The notes beneath the pieces were generated by a model that worked only from the letters and a program-made list of their open reading frames with translations, ran no database searches and was not told where the DNA came from. Shown here piece by piece: positions 17,618 through 28,393 of a stretch of DNA of 64,000 nucleotides. The position numbers were made by a program, and so were the translations under genes. Each line of letters opens with the position of its first letter. Within the stretch, counting starts at the first letter, position 1. The DNA comes from Nocardiopsis metallicus (GTDB taxonomy: Bacteria > Actinomycetota > Actinomycetes > Streptosporangiales > Streptosporangiaceae). The stretch spans positions 2,480,001 to 2,544,000 of the forward strand of contig NZ_JACHDO010000001.1 of assembly GCF_014201115.1 (NCBI RefSeq). The letters are read 5' to 3'.

Positions 17618-18685
17618 GTGACCACCATGACTGAGCGTCTCCTGCCCGCCATTTCCGCCTGTGTCGACTGGGCCGGGGAGGCCGAGCCTCCGCCGGTGTT
17701 GGAGGTGGACGACCTGGCCCTCCTGCTCGGTGTCCACCACGATTGCGGGGCGCACGACCCAGGCGACTGGACCGTGGACGACGTGCACGAGGTCGCCGCC
17801 CTGCTGCGCGAGCGGGGCGAACTGCCGGATAGTCTCCGGGGGACCTGGCTGGCCTGGTGCGACCACCTGGTCCTCTCCGGCAGGTTGCAGTCCGCGGAGA
17901 GCCCTCGTCGGCTGCGCGCCGCCGTCGAGCGGGTCGATCTGAGCCCCGACGGCCCGGTGCGGTCCGAGTCCGATCCCCTGACCGCGGCCGCCGGCCCTCT
18001 CCTGGACCGCCTGGGTTACCAGGAAGGACAGGAACCCGTCCCGCTGCCCGCCTACGTTCCCGCGCCCGTGACCGAACTCGACGCGCGGGCCGGGGCCTGC
18101 CCGACCCTGCACCGGGCCGCCCGGCTGGCCGCCTGGGTGGAACCGAACCGGCTCCTGTGTCCGGAGACCGACCACGAAGCCCTGTGCGAGGAGGACGTCC
18201 GCCAGGCCGCCGAGGCCCTGGACGCCGCCCCCGATGAGGTGGGTTTCCTGTTCGCCGTGGCCCGGTCGGCGGGACTGGTGCGCACGACCTATCAGCACGC
18301 GATGCCGGGCCCCGCCGCATACGCCTGGGCGGGTGAGCTGCCCGGGGCCGCGGCCGACGCCTGGGCGGACGCGCTGGCCGCCATGGCCGCACTGCCCGGA
18401 CCCGTCCCGTTCCTGGTGCTGGCCGAACTGTTCCTGTCCGGCCAGGCGCGGACGCCCGAGGAGCTGGTCAGCGCCTGCGGCCCCGGCGCGGTCGCGGAGC
18501 CGGAGGCCTCCGAGGAAGAGGTGCGGCGGGCACTGGAGGTACTGGTCTGCCTCGACGCGGTGCAGGAGATCGATCAGGGGAGCTACCGGACCTCCGGGCT
18601 CGGTGACCACTACGTCGCCCGCCACCTGCGTGCGGCGGGTGTGGAGGTGCCGGTGGCCCAGCCGGTGCCCTGGCTGCCCGACTGA
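17618..18685 (+). CDS. Hypothetical acidic protein
   Basis: A 355-residue, Ala/Glu/Leu-rich soluble protein that I cannot assign to a family. It looks all-helical, with blocks such as VDDLALLLGVHHDCG, LVLSGRLQSAESPRRL and SEEEVRRALEVLVCLDAVQEI; the C-terminal third could hold a winged-helix-like fold, but no motif proves it. Two start codons compete, GTG at 17618 and ATG at 17627; neither has a strong ribosome binding site. A TTAGCCT element about 35 bases upstream could be a -10 box. It stands between the CapA-like gene and another unknown gene on the same strand. Confidence 0.65.
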   Translation: MTTMTERLLPAISACVDWAGEAEPPPVLEVDDLALLLGVHHDCGAHDPGDWTVDDVHEVAALLRERGELPDSLRGTWLAWCDHLVLSGRLQSAESPRRLRAAVERVDLSPDGPVRSESDPLTAAAGPLLDRLGYQEGQEPVPLPAYVPAPVTELDARAGACPTLHRAARLAAWVEPNRLLCPETDHEALCEEDVRQAAEALDAAPDEVGFLFAVARSAGLVRTTYQHAMPGPAAYAWAGELPGAAADAWADALAAMAALPGPVPFLVLAELFLSGQARTPEELVSACGPGAVAEPEASEEEVRRALEVLVCLDAVQEIDQGSYRTSGLGDHYVARHLRAAGVEVPVAQPVPWLPD

Positions 18686-18785
18686 CGACAAGGAACCAGT
18701 CCAGCGGCGGAACTGTCGGGGCCGAGGCGGACGCGGTGTCCACCTCGGCCCCGGAATGTCCGACCCCCGTGCCAGTCTCGGCGGT

Positions 18786-19178
18786 ATGGAGACCAGCGCA
18801 CTCGTCGATGCCTGGCGTCGACTGCTCATCAATCCGCACGCCACCTGGGTGCTGTTCGAGCACGGCACCTGCGTGGTCCTGACCGAGCCCGGGGAGGACC
18901 TGCACGCCCAGGCCCTCGAGCTCCTGCGTGAGTACGGCCCGGTCCGGGCTGGCACCCCGGCCGGGGACTTCGGTGTCATCCACCCTGACACCGCGGAGGG
19001 GTGGGTGGTGACCGGGCACCACCCCGACATCCTCACCTACGTGCCGCCCGGCGCGGTGGCGGAGGAGTCCGACTTCGGGATCGGGGCGCAGGGGCGCTCC
19101 CAGCGGCACCGGGACGGCACGGAGCTCAGGGTCGTTTACGCGCAGGACGGCCGGACCGTCTCCGCCGAGGAGGCCTGA
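18786..19178 (+). CDS. Hypothetical protein, 130 residues
   Basis: A small soluble protein with blocks HATWVLFEHGTCVVLTEPGEDLHAQ (split here as HATWVLFEHGT and CVVLTEP), FGVIHPDTAEGWVVTGHHPDILTY and IGAQGRSQRHRDG. The pattern of beta strands around Gly-Trp-Val-Val-Thr-Gly is reminiscent of small actinobacterial proteins of unknown function. It is 100 bases downstream of the previous unknown gene on the same strand and may be leaderless, with CAGTCT 7 bases before the ATG. No function is proposed. Confidence 0.65.
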   Translation: METSALVDAWRRLLINPHATWVLFEHGTCVVLTEPGEDLHAQALELLREYGPVRAGTPAGDFGVIHPDTAEGWVVTGHHPDILTYVPPGAVAEESDFGIGAQGRSQRHRDGTELRVVYAQDGRTVSAEEA

Positions 19179-19203
19179 GCCGGCGTAGCCCTCCCCCGCG
19201 TGG

Positions 19204-19965
19204 TCAGACCTGGTCGAGGAAGCCGCCGTCCACGACCAGGTTCTGGCCGGTGACGAAGGTGGCGGCCGGGCTGGCGAGGAAGGCCACCGAGCGGGCGACC
19301 TCCTCCGGGCGGCCCAGGCGGCCGTAGGGGATGCGTTCGCGGATGCTCTCGTAGAACTCCGGTTCGCTGTCCCTGCGCCGCTCCCAGCCGCCGCCGGGGA
19401 ACTCGACGGGGCCGGGAGAGACGGTGTTGACCCGCACGCCGTCGGGCGCCCACTCGCGGGCCAGTGAGGACGCGTGGTGGTTCAGCGCCGCCTTGACCGC
19501 GCCGTAGGAGCGGGCCCCCGCGGGGCGGGTCACGTGCAGGGCCGAGGTGGTGGAGACCAGCACCACCGACCCTCCGCGGTCGGAGCCGAACAAATGGGGC
19601 TTGGCCGCCTCGGCCAGGCGCACGAACGGCATGAGGTCGGCGTTGAAGCCGCGCTCCCACTGGTCGGGGGTGGGCGCGCTGCCGCCGGAGACGTTGGAGA
19701 CGAGCACGTCCAGGCCGCCCAGCGCCGTGGCCGCGTCGTCGACGAAGGACGGCAGCGCGGTGTGGTCGGTGACGTCCAGGTCCCGGGTGAAGACCTTGGC
19801 GCCGGTCTCGGAGAGCTCGCGGGCCGCCCGGGCCAGGGGTTCGGGGGTGCGTGCGCAGATCGCGAGGTCGGCGCCCTCCTCGGCGAACACCTGGGCGATG
19901 GCGCGGCCGATCCCCCTGGTCGCCCCGGTCACCACGACCTTGGCCCCCGACAGTCCCAGATCCAT
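19204..19965 (-). CDS. Short-chain dehydrogenase/reductase
   Basis: A 253-residue classical SDR. The cofactor loop is [10 protein letters not shown], the structural NAG-type motif is SNVSGGS, and the catalytic Tyr/Lys pair is in SYGAVKAAL, with a Ser in STTSALH. The C-terminus [14 protein letters not shown] is typical. Substrate and NAD/NADP preference are unknown. The ATG at 19965 has GGAAGG and GGTGGA upstream. It sits downstream of fabG-fabI on the same strand but beyond a strong hairpin, so it is probably transcribed separately. Confidence 0.9.
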   Translation of the reverse strand: MDLGLSGAKVVVTGATRGIGRAIAQVFAEEGADLAICARTPEPLARAARELSETGAKVFTRDLDVTDHTALPSFVDDAATALGGLDVLVSNVSGGSAPTPDQWERGFNADLMPFVRLAEAAKPHLFGSDRGGSVVLVSTTSALHVTRPAGARSYGAVKAALNHHASSLAREWAPDGVRVNTVSPGPVEFPGGGWERRRDSEPEFYESIRERIPYGRLGRPEEVARSVAFLASPAATFVTGQNLVVDGGFLDQV

Positions 19966-20077
19966 TGCGTCCACCTTCCGAGCTCTCGCGTGCGGCCGGT
20001 ACCCGCGCGGGTACCGGCGGGCAGATCGTACCGGTGCCCGGGACTCGGCGCTGTTTGAGACACAGCGGCGCCCCGGA

Positions 20078-20123
20078 CCCGCCTGTGGGCGGCGTCCCGG
20101 CGGGGACGCCGCCCACAGGCGGG
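20078..20123 (-). terminator. Perfect 21-bp hairpin after fabI
   Basis: The arms 20078-20098 and 20103-20123 are perfectly complementary over 21 bp with a 4-base loop GGCG. It lies 15 bases downstream of the fabI stop on the minus strand. There is no U-run, as often in high-GC actinomycetes; termination or 3'-end stabilisation is inferred. Confidence 0.75.
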
Positions 20124-20138
20124 CCGGCCTTGCCCGGG

Positions 20139-20903
20139 TCAGGCTCCGGTGGAGTGGAACCCGCCGTCGACGTGCACGATCTCGCCGGTGGTGGCCGGGA
20201 ACCAGTCCGACAGCAGGGCCACGACCGCCTTGGCGGCGGGCTCGGGGTCGGTGACGTCCCAGCCCAGCGGGGCGCGCTCGGGCCAGTGCTTGGCCAGTTC
20301 CTCGAAACCGGGGATGCTGCGGGCGGCCATCGTGCTGAGCGGGCCCGCCGAGACCAGGTTCACCCGCACGTTCTTGTCCCCCACGTAACGGGCCAGGTAG
20401 CGGGCGGTGGAGGTCAGCGCGGACTTGGCCACGCCCATCCAGTCGTAGATGGGGTAGGAGACGCTGTTGTCGAAGTCCATGGCGACCACCGAGCCGCCGT
20501 TGCCCATGAGCGGCAGCAGGGAGGTGGTGAGCGACTTCAGCGAGAAGGTGGAGGTGTGCATCGCCTGGGCGACGTCGCTCCACTCGGTGTTGAGGAAGTT
20601 GCCGCCCAGGGCGTCCTGCGGGGTGAAGCCGATGGAGTGGACGATGCCGTCGAGTCCGTCCACGTGCTCGCCGACCCGCTCGGCCAGGCTGGCGAGGTGC
20701 TCGTCGTCGGTGACGTCCAGCTCCAGGACTGGGGGCGTCTCGGGCAGGCGCTTGGCGATGCGCTGCACCAGACCCATGCGGCCGTAGCCGGTGAGCACGA
20801 CCGTGGCGCCCTGCTCCTGAGCGAGGCGGGCGACGTGGAAGGCGATGGAGGAGTCGGTGAGCACACCGGTGACGAGGATGCGCTTACCTTCGAGGATTCC
20901 CAT
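20139..20903 (-). CDS. fabI: Enoyl-[acyl-carrier-protein] reductase (InhA/FabI type)
   Basis: A 254-residue FabI closely following the InhA pattern: [22 protein letters not shown] at the N-terminus ([12 protein letters not shown], then [10 protein letters not shown]), the loop HSIGFTPQ, and the catalytic pair in YDWMGVAK (Tyr and Lys seven residues apart). It performs the last reduction of each FAS-II elongation cycle using NADH. The start ATG is 58 bases downstream of the fabG stop, so fabG-fabI form one operon as in mycobacterial mabA-inhA. Confidence 0.95.
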   Translation of the reverse strand: MGILEGKRILVTGVLTDSSIAFHVARLAQEQGATVVLTGYGRMGLVQRIAKRLPETPPVLELDVTDDEHLASLAERVGEHVDGLDGIVHSIGFTPQDALGGNFLNTEWSDVAQAMHTSTFSLKSLTTSLLPLMGNGGSVVAMDFDNSVSYPIYDWMGVAKSALTSTARYLARYVGDKNVRVNLVSAGPLSTMAARSIPGFEELAKHWPERAPLGWDVTDPEPAAKAVVALLSDWFPATTGEIVHVDGGFHSTGA

Positions 20904-20961
20904 GTTCGGGTGGTCCGTCCTGTCTGTGGCTGGGGCGGGTGGGGTGAATGCTCCGGCCGGC

Positions 20962-21732
<771 letters not shown>

Positions 21733-21788
21733 TCAGGGGGCTCGAGGGGTGCGTGTTCTGGGTGCGGATCGCCTTGCAGGTTACCGAG

Positions 21789-21802
21789 CTACCCGCCAGT
21801 AG
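21789..21802 (-). promoter_or_regulatory. Shared operator-like motif, site A (fabG-fabI)
   Basis: Minus-strand TACTGGCGGGTA within CTACTGGCGGGTAG. It differs at one base from the perfectly conserved TACTGGCGAGTA at three other promoters in this window. It lies about 125 bases upstream of the fabG start. Confidence 0.5.
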
Positions 21803-21916
21803 ACGCAACCGAGGTGCGCGACGGGGCCGATCGGGGCGCTCCAGGAGATCACACGCGGCCGACAGGGCCCGGTGGGGCGGGGATCCAGCGCGGAGGCGGA
21901 GGCGGAGTGAACCCGG

Positions 21917-22366
21917 TCACCCGGGCTGGTCAGCGGCCCCGGCGGCCCCGGCCGGACCGTTCTGGGCGCCGCCGTTGAGGGGCAGGCCCACGACCAGCCA
22001 CAGCAGCCCCAGCGCGGGCGGCACCACCCAGCCGGGCCACTGCCCGCCCATGAGCGTGAGCGCCCCCACCAGGGCCAGCACGCCCAGAGCGGCGCGCAGT
22101 CCGGAGTAGGGTTCGGCCGCCGCGAGCAGGAGGGCCTTGAGGCTGGCCGCGCTGTCGTGCGCCCGCCAGTCGAAGGCCCCGGTGAAGACGATCCCGTGGG
22201 CGCCCAGCGCGACGAAACCGGCGGCCAGGGCGAGGGCGTACCCGATGAAGAGGGTCGGCGACCCGGTCTCGGCCGCGGCCGTGCCCGCCGCCGTCCCGAT
22301 CACGAATAGGGCCAGCGCGGCGGCTGCGTGGCTCACCCGCTCGGTCCACTCCGACGGTGGTCGCAT
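21917..22366 (-). CDS. Small integral membrane protein
   Basis: A 149-residue protein with four likely membrane segments (about 13-32, 39-60, 88-106 and 114-130), for example AAAALALFVIGTAAGTAAA and LGLLWLVVGLPLNGG. It has a loop with the sequence FDWRAHDSAASLKA. I do not recognise a functional family. The ATG at 22366 is used. It is not clearly in an operon: fabG starts 250 bases away upstream and the two-component genes lie beyond 100 bases on the other side. Confidence 0.7.
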   Translation of the reverse strand: MRPPSEWTERVSHAAAALALFVIGTAAGTAAAETGSPTLFIGYALALAAGFVALGAHGIVFTGAFDWRAHDSAASLKALLLAAAEPYSGLRAALGVLALVGALTLMGGQWPGWVVPPALGLLWLVVGLPLNGGAQNGPAGAAGAADQPG

Positions 22367-22432
22367 GGTGCACGTCCTTCTGACGACCCTGCCCGCGGGC
22401 CATGGGGATGACGTGCCCCGAGACTATCCAGC

Positions 22433-22455
22433 GGGCCCTGTCAGCGGTAGGGCCC
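22433..22455 (-). terminator. Hairpin after the response regulator gene
   Basis: A 7-bp inverted repeat GGGCCCT / AGGGCCC with a 9-base loop lies 19 bases beyond the stop of the response-regulator gene on the minus strand; probable terminator of the two-component operon. Confidence 0.5.
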
Positions 22456-22473
22456 GGTCGAGCAGCGAACCCG

Positions 22474-23133
22474 TCAGGCCCAGCCCGCGTCGTGGGCGAG
22501 GATCGCGGCCTGTACCCGGTTGGACATCTCCAGCTTGGCCAGAATGCGGCTGACGTGGGCCTTCACCGTGGTCTCCCGCATGCTCAGGGCCCGTCCCACC
22601 TCGGCGTTGGACTTGCCCTCGGCCACCGCCACCAGCACGTGGCGTTCGCGCTCGCTGAGCACCGACAGCCGGCGCAGCGCCTCGGTGCGCCCCGCCGCGG
22701 AATCGGTGGGGGCGGGCGAGGCGAAGCGTTCGAGCATGCGCTTGGCGACGCTGGGCGCGAGCATGGCGTGCCCCTCGTGCACGGTGCGCACGGCGTTGAT
22801 CAGCTCGCGCGGCGGGGTGTCCTTGAGCAGGAAGCCGACCGCTCCGGCGCGCAGCGCGCCGTGCACGTACTCGTCCAGGTCGAAGGTGGTGAGCAGGACC
22901 ACCCTGGGCGGGTCGGGCAGTTCGCTCAGCCGGGCGGCCGCGGCCAGTCCGTCGGTGCCGGGCATGCGGATGTCCAGCAGCACGACGTCCGGGGTGAGCT
23001 CCTCGGCCAGACGCACGGCCTGCTCCCCGTCACTGCCCTCACCGACCACCTCGATGCCGGGGTCGGCCTCCAGGATCATCCGCAGCCCGGACCTGACCAG
23101 GAGTTCGTCATCGACCAGGAGTGTGCGGATCAC
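22474..23133 (-). CDS. NarL/LuxR-type response regulator
   Basis: A 219-residue regulator. The receiver domain has acidic pocket residues Asp8-Asp9 and the phosphoacceptor Asp54 in VVLLDIRMPG; Thr in LLTTF and Lys in FLLKD follow. The C-terminal LuxR-type HTH is LSERERHVLVAVAEGKSNAEVGRAL. GTG at 23133 is chosen (VIRTLLVDDE is the usual start, with AGAGGG 8 bases upstream); a TTG at 23157 is possible. The start lies inside the 3' end of the kinase gene (26-base overlap), so the two are translationally coupled. The adjacent divergent FtsX-type exporter is a likely target. Confidence 0.92.
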   Translation of the reverse strand: MIRTLLVDDELLVRSGLRMILEADPGIEVVGEGSDGEQAVRLAEELTPDVVLLDIRMPGTDGLAAAARLSELPDPPRVVLLTTFDLDEYVHGALRAGAVGFLLKDTPPRELINAVRTVHEGHAMLAPSVAKRMLERFASPAPTDSAAGRTEALRRLSVLSERERHVLVAVAEGKSNAEVGRALSMRETTVKAHVSRILAKLEMSNRVQAAILAHDAGWA

Positions 23134-24433
23134 CTTCGGCGCCCTCTTCTTCCTCAACCTCGGTGGTGTGCGGTTCGGGCGTGGGAGCCTCCTCCGGGCC
23201 CTCCTCCCCCACCGGCAAGATAGCGCGCATCCGCCACCCGCCGTCCGGACACGCCCCGGCGCTGAGCTCGCCCCCGGCCAGCACGACGCGCTCGCGCAGC
23301 CCGGTGAGGCCGTACCCGCTGCGCGGCGGGGCGTGCACCGGTCCGGTGACGGGGTCGTTCACCACCTCGACCTCCAGGCGGTCCTCACCGTAATGCAGCC
23401 ACACCTGGACAGCGGCGCCGGTGGCGTGTTTGGCGGCGTTGGTCAGGCCCTCCTGCACGATCCGGAAGGCGGTGCGCTGGACCGCGGTCGGCAGCGGTCC
23501 GACCGTACCGGTCTCCTCACGGTCGACCCGCATCCCGGCCCCGCGCCACTCGTTGATCAGGCGTTCCAGGTCGTCCAGGACGGGTTGGGGCGCGGTGGGC
23601 GCGGTGTCCGTGCCGTCGTCGCGCAGGACCCCCAGGATGCCGCGCAGCTCCGCCAGCGCCTCGCGGCCGGTGGTGCGGATCAGCCCGGCGGCCTCGACCG
23701 TGCGCGGTTCGGTGGCCGACACCTCCAGGCCGCCCGCGTGCAGGACCATGAGGCTGACCCGGTGGGCGACCACGTCGTGCATCTCACGGGCGATACGGGT
23801 GCGTTCGGCGCCGATGGCCTGCTCGGCCATCATGTGCTGTTCGCGCTCCAGGCGTTCGGCCCGCTCCTTGAGGCGGTCGATGAGCTGGCGGCGGGTGCCG
23901 ATCCACAGGCCGGCGATGACTGGTAGGACCAGGTAGAACACGGACAGCACCACGAAGGCGACCGGGGTCTGGTGGTAGATGATCCCGGTGGTCAGGAGGC
24001 CGAGCACGAACCAGCTGACGAGGGGTTTGCGCTCGCTGAAGTGGGCCGGATAGGAATACAGGCCCACCATGAGCGGGATCGGGTTGGCGTACAGGGCCAT
24101 CATGAGCGCCCCGGTCACCATGAGCCACTTGGGTTCGCTGCGGCGCCAGAGCATCGCCGCCGAGCCCAGGACCCCCGGAACCACGAAGAGCAGGAAGACC
24201 AGCGGCAGGGCCACCAGGGCGTTCGAGAACAGACCCATCACCGCTGCGATCGGCCCGGTCAGCAGGCCCGAGGCGGCGCCGGTCCCAGCCACCATCATCA
24301 GGCCGCTGAACGGCAGGGTGAAGACGGCGTAGCACCAGTCGGCCACACGCAGACGCCGGTCCCACCACCAGTGCCAGTTGTGGCTCAGCAAGACGCCGAA
24401 GTCCCGCAAACGATCCCGCACCCACATCTTCAT
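23108..24433 (-). CDS. Histidine kinase (HisKA_3, DesK/NarX-like)
   Basis: A 441-residue membrane sensor kinase. Six or so membrane segments occupy residues 30-180, followed by a dimerisation helix with the phospho-acceptor His219 in REMHDVVAHRVSLM and an HATPase_c domain with N box EGLTNAAKHA and G box GYGLTGLRERV. No large extracellular sensor domain is present, so sensing is probably within the membrane. The C-terminus is a Glu-rich tail. ATG at 24433 is used; a second ATG follows two codons later. It pairs with the overlapping response regulator and is divergent from the ABC exporter genes. Confidence 0.92.
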   Translation of the reverse strand: MKMWVRDRLRDFGVLLSHNWHWWWDRRLRVADWCYAVFTLPFSGLMMVAGTGAASGLLTGPIAAVMGLFSNALVALPLVFLLFVVPGVLGSAAMLWRRSEPKWLMVTGALMMALYANPIPLMVGLYSYPAHFSERKPLVSWFVLGLLTTGIIYHQTPVAFVVLSVFYLVLPVIAGLWIGTRRQLIDRLKERAERLEREQHMMAEQAIGAERTRIAREMHDVVAHRVSLMVLHAGGLEVSATEPRTVEAAGLIRTTGREALAELRGILGVLRDDGTDTAPTAPQPVLDDLERLINEWRGAGMRVDREETGTVGPLPTAVQRTAFRIVQEGLTNAAKHATGAAVQVWLHYGEDRLEVEVVNDPVTGPVHAPPRSGYGLTGLRERVVLAGGELSAGACPDGGWRMRAILPVGEEGPEEAPTPEPHTTEVEEEEGAEGDPHTPGR

Positions 24434-24776
24434 CCGCCAGAGTCTACGGCGGCGCTCCCAACAGAGGGCATCGGTGCTCCCGCCCCTGAGCACCGGTGGT
24501 CCGATCGTCGACCCTCCGACATCTCCGCAGTTCACAGGGGTTCCTGGCACTCACCAGCGCACCGGGGGTCGACACCACCCCCTACGAAAGTCGGTGGTGC
24601 ACCCGCACGAAGGAGTCGCGAACCACCACCGCGTCATGCCTTTGGCCGATACCGGGTTCAGCCCGGAGGCCGAGGCGCCGGGGGCGGGGGCGGACCTAGC
24701 GTGGAGAACACGCCGAGAAGACCGGGGCTCCTGCGCCCCGCCGGCACCACCACTTCCCGACTTCTGGAGTTCTCCC
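24434..24776. other. Divergent region between kinase and ABC exporter genes
   Basis: The 343 bases contain no supported gene. A -10-like TAGCGT at 24697-24702 precedes the ABC ATPase gene by about 75 bases. The stretch 24590-24630 contains an imperfect inverted repeat (GTGGTG...CACCAC), a possible binding site for the adjacent NarL-type regulator. Confidence 0.4.
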
Positions 24777-25541
<765 letters not shown>

Positions 25542-25547
25542 GCCCCC

Positions 25548-28277
25548 ATGCTGCGCACCACACTCGCCGGGCTCAGACTCCACAAGTCCCGGTACGTCAC
25601 CACCGTCCTGGCCATCCTGCTCGGCGTCATGTTCGTCTCGGGCACCCTGGTCTTCGCCGACACCCTCGAGGCCAGCTACGAGGAGTCGGTGATGGGGTCG
25701 GCGACCAGCGTCGACGCCATCGCCGTCCCCGAGGCGGAGGAGGGCGAGGACGAGGACGGCTTCCCGCTGGACCCCGTGCCCTTCGGCGACGCCGTGCTCG
25801 ACGACATCCGCGCCCTGCCCGAGGTCGCCGACGCCGACGGGCTGGTCCGGGGCCAGGCCGTACTCCTGGACGCCGAGGGCCGTGCCTTCGGTTTCACTCC
25901 GCCCGCCGCCATCGGGCTCGGTGAGACCAGCCGGTTCTCAGCGAGCGAGGGAGAGCTTCCCGCCGCCGACGACGAGATCGCCCTGGCCACCTCCACCTCC
26001 AGCCAGACCGGTTTCGAGGTCGGCGACACCGTCACCGTGCTCGACCCCGACCAGGACAGCCGCGAGTTCACCGTCACCGGTCTGGTCAACTTCGGTGTCG
26101 ACCCCAGCTACAGCTACGGCGGCGCCGTCGTCTTCGCCCAGGACACCGTGGAGGAGATGACCGGCGCCAGCGGCTACTCCGAGATCAACGTGATGTCCAC
26201 CGAGGGCACCACCGACGAGGACGCCGCCGCCGCGGTCGCCACGGTCACCGGTACCGACGTGCAGACCGGTGCGGAGTTCGGCGAGGCGATGGCGGAGGCG
26301 TCCGGATCCGAGACCGCGATCCTGCGCATCGCACTGCTCCTCTTCGGCGTCATCGCGATGTTCGTCGCCGGTATCGTCATCTACAACACCTTCGCGATCC
26401 TCATCGCCCAGCGCCAGCGCGAACTCGCCCTGCTGCGCTGCGTGGGCGCCAAGCGCGGCCAGATCTTCCGTTCCGTACTCACCGAGTCGTTCGTGGTCGG
26501 CCTGTTCGCCTCCGTGCTCGGTGTGCTCGCCGGTACCGGAATCGGCGCGCTCGGGGCCCGGTTCGGCGGCCAGTTGATGGGCACCGGCGCCACCGCCTCC
26601 TTGGTGGTCAGCCCCACCGCCGTGATCGTCGGCCTGCTCGTCGGCACCCTGATGACGGTGTTCTCCGCTCTGATCCCGGCCACCCGCGCCACCCGCGTGG
26701 CCCCGCTGGCGGCCCTGCGCACCAGCGCCACCGCCGCCGGCCTGGAGAAGGGCACCGGATGGATGCGTGTGGTGTTCGGTCTGGTGGCCTTCGCCGTCTC
26801 CGCAGCTCTGGTCGGTCTTTCCCAGTCGATGAGCCCCGACCCCAACGGACTGTTCGTCGTGACCGGTGCCGCCCTGGTCGCCTTCGTCGGTGTGGTGGTC
26901 CTCGGCCCGCTGCTGGTGCGCGGGATCGTCCGGGTCATCGGTATCCCGTTGCGCCGTGTGGGTGTGCCCAGCATGCTGGCGGTGGACAACTCCACCCGGA
27001 GCCCGCGCCGTGCCGCCACCGCGATGATCGCCCTCACCGTGGGCGCCACGCTCATCACCGGATACTCGGTGATCAGCGCGTCGTTCGAGAGCACCATGAC
27101 CAAGCAGCTGGACGAGAGCTTCCCGGTGGACTACCAGGTGAGCGCCCAGTACGCACCCGACGGCCCGGCGACCACCGCCGGCACCGAAGCGGAGGCCGCC
27201 GAAGAGGAGGCGCTGGAACAGGGCGCCCCTGAAGAGGGTGACACCGCACAGGGCACTCCCGAGGACGGAGCCGCCGAGGGTCCGGGCAGCGGGGAAGGCG
27301 CCGTCGACGAGGGCGGAGCCGTCGAGGGCGAAGCCGTCGACGAGGAGACCGGAACCCCCCTGGTTCCGAGGGAGGTCGAGGAGAAGCTGTCCGCCAGCCC
27401 CCTCCTGGACAAGGTGATCTCCGAGCGCTCCACCTACCTGGACGACTTCACTGATCTCGACAGCATGGGGCTGCCCGTGTCCGCGTACTTCGGGGCCGAG
27501 ATGGGCGTCGACATGCGGGCCGAGACCGTCGAGGGCGACCTGGACGACTTCGGGACCGGCAAGGTTCTGCTCACCGAGAGCTACGCGGACGGCACGGGGG
27601 TCGGCGACACGATCACCCTGCCCGCTCCGGGAGGCGACCTCGACCTGGAGGTCGCCGCGGTCCTGGAGAACGGTGCGGCCTTCTGGGGCGCGGTCATCAC
27701 CCCGACGGACTTCACCGCGGCCTTCCCCTCCGTCGAGGAGGGCCGTTACCTCCACATCCAGGCCGCCGAGGGCACCGACCCGGCCGAGGTTCGCGAGGCC
27801 GTCTACGCGGCGGTCGACGACTACCCGATGGTCCAGGTCATGTCGGTCGCGGAGATGAAGAACCAGTTCTCCGAGATGATGAACATCGCCTTCTACACGA
27901 TCGCGGCGATGCTGGGCCTGGCGATCATCATCGCGGTGTTCGGTATCTCCAACACGATGGCGCTGTCGGTCCTGGAGCGCACCCGTGAATCCGCGCTGCT
28001 GCGGGCGCTGGGGCTGGCCAAGGGCCAGCTGCGCCGGATGCTCAGCGTCGAGGCCGTGCTGCTGTGCCTGATCGGTGCCGGTATCGGTATCGCCCTGGGT
28101 GTGCTGTTCGGCTGGGCGGCCGGTGCCGCGATCCTGCCGGGCCTGGTGTTCAGCATCCCGACCGCCCAGATCACGGTGTTCATCGCGATCGCGGTCCTGG
28201 CCGGTCTGCTGGCCGCGGTGCTGCCCGCCCGCCGGGCAGCCGGAACCTCGATCACCGGAGCGCTCGCCAGCGAGTAG
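25548..28277 (+). CDS. ABC transporter permease with two FtsX domains
   Basis: A 909-residue permease. A first membrane helix (TTVLAILLGVMFVSGTLVF) is followed by an extracytoplasmic MacB-like domain, an FtsX triple-helix block at about residues 255-390, further helices to about 470, a second extracytoplasmic domain and a last FtsX block at about 780-900. Residues near 540-605 form a low-complexity Glu/Gly/Ala-rich insert (GAPEEGDTAQGTPEDG and similar), outside the conserved fold. The ATG starts 6 bases after the ATPase stop. Together they form a type VII ABC system that acts mechanically on envelope or peptide substrates. Confidence 0.92.
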   Translation: MLRTTLAGLRLHKSRYVTTVLAILLGVMFVSGTLVFADTLEASYEESVMGSATSVDAIAVPEAEEGEDEDGFPLDPVPFGDAVLDDIRALPEVADADGLVRGQAVLLDAEGRAFGFTPPAAIGLGETSRFSASEGELPAADDEIALATSTSSQTGFEVGDTVTVLDPDQDSREFTVTGLVNFGVDPSYSYGGAVVFAQDTVEEMTGASGYSEINVMSTEGTTDEDAAAAVATVTGTDVQTGAEFGEAMAEASGSETAILRIALLLFGVIAMFVAGIVIYNTFAILIAQRQRELALLRCVGAKRGQIFRSVLTESFVVGLFASVLGVLAGTGIGALGARFGGQLMGTGATASLVVSPTAVIVGLLVGTLMTVFSALIPATRATRVAPLAALRTSATAAGLEKGTGWMRVVFGLVAFAVSAALVGLSQSMSPDPNGLFVVTGAALVAFVGVVVLGPLLVRGIVRVIGIPLRRVGVPSMLAVDNSTRSPRRAATAMIALTVGATLITGYSVISASFESTMTKQLDESFPVDYQVSAQYAPDGPATTAGTEAEAAEEEALEQGAPEEGDTAQGTPEDGAAEGPGSGEGAVDEGGAVEGEAVDEETGTPLVPREVEEKLSASPLLDKVISERSTYLDDFTDLDSMGLPVSAYFGAEMGVDMRAETVEGDLDDFGTGKVLLTESYADGTGVGDTITLPAPGGDLDLEVAAVLENGAAFWGAVITPTDFTAAFPSVEEGRYLHIQAAEGTDPAEVREAVYAAVDDYPMVQVMSVAEMKNQFSEMMNIAFYTIAAMLGLAIIIAVFGISNTMALSVLERTRESALLRALGLAKGQLRRMLSVEAVLLCLIGAGIGIALGVLFGWAAGAAILPGLVFSIPTAQITVFIAIAVLAGLLAAVLPARRAAGTSITGALASE

Positions 28278-28325
28278 ACCCGGCCCGCATCCCGGGGTCA
28301 AGACCGAACAGAGCGACGGGGAATC

Positions 28326-28360
28326 GGCGCGGGCCCTCACCTACGGGTGGGGCCCGCGCC
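28326..28360 (+). terminator. Hairpin after the ABC exporter operon
   Basis: Perfect 11-bp arms GGCGCGGGCCC (28326-28336) and GGGCCCGCGCC (28350-28360), loop 13 bases, located 49 bases after the permease stop and 34 bases before the MFS gene. Probable terminator. Confidence 0.65.
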
Positions 28361-28393
28361 TACTGTGTCCGTAGTCCCGGGGAAGGTTGTCGT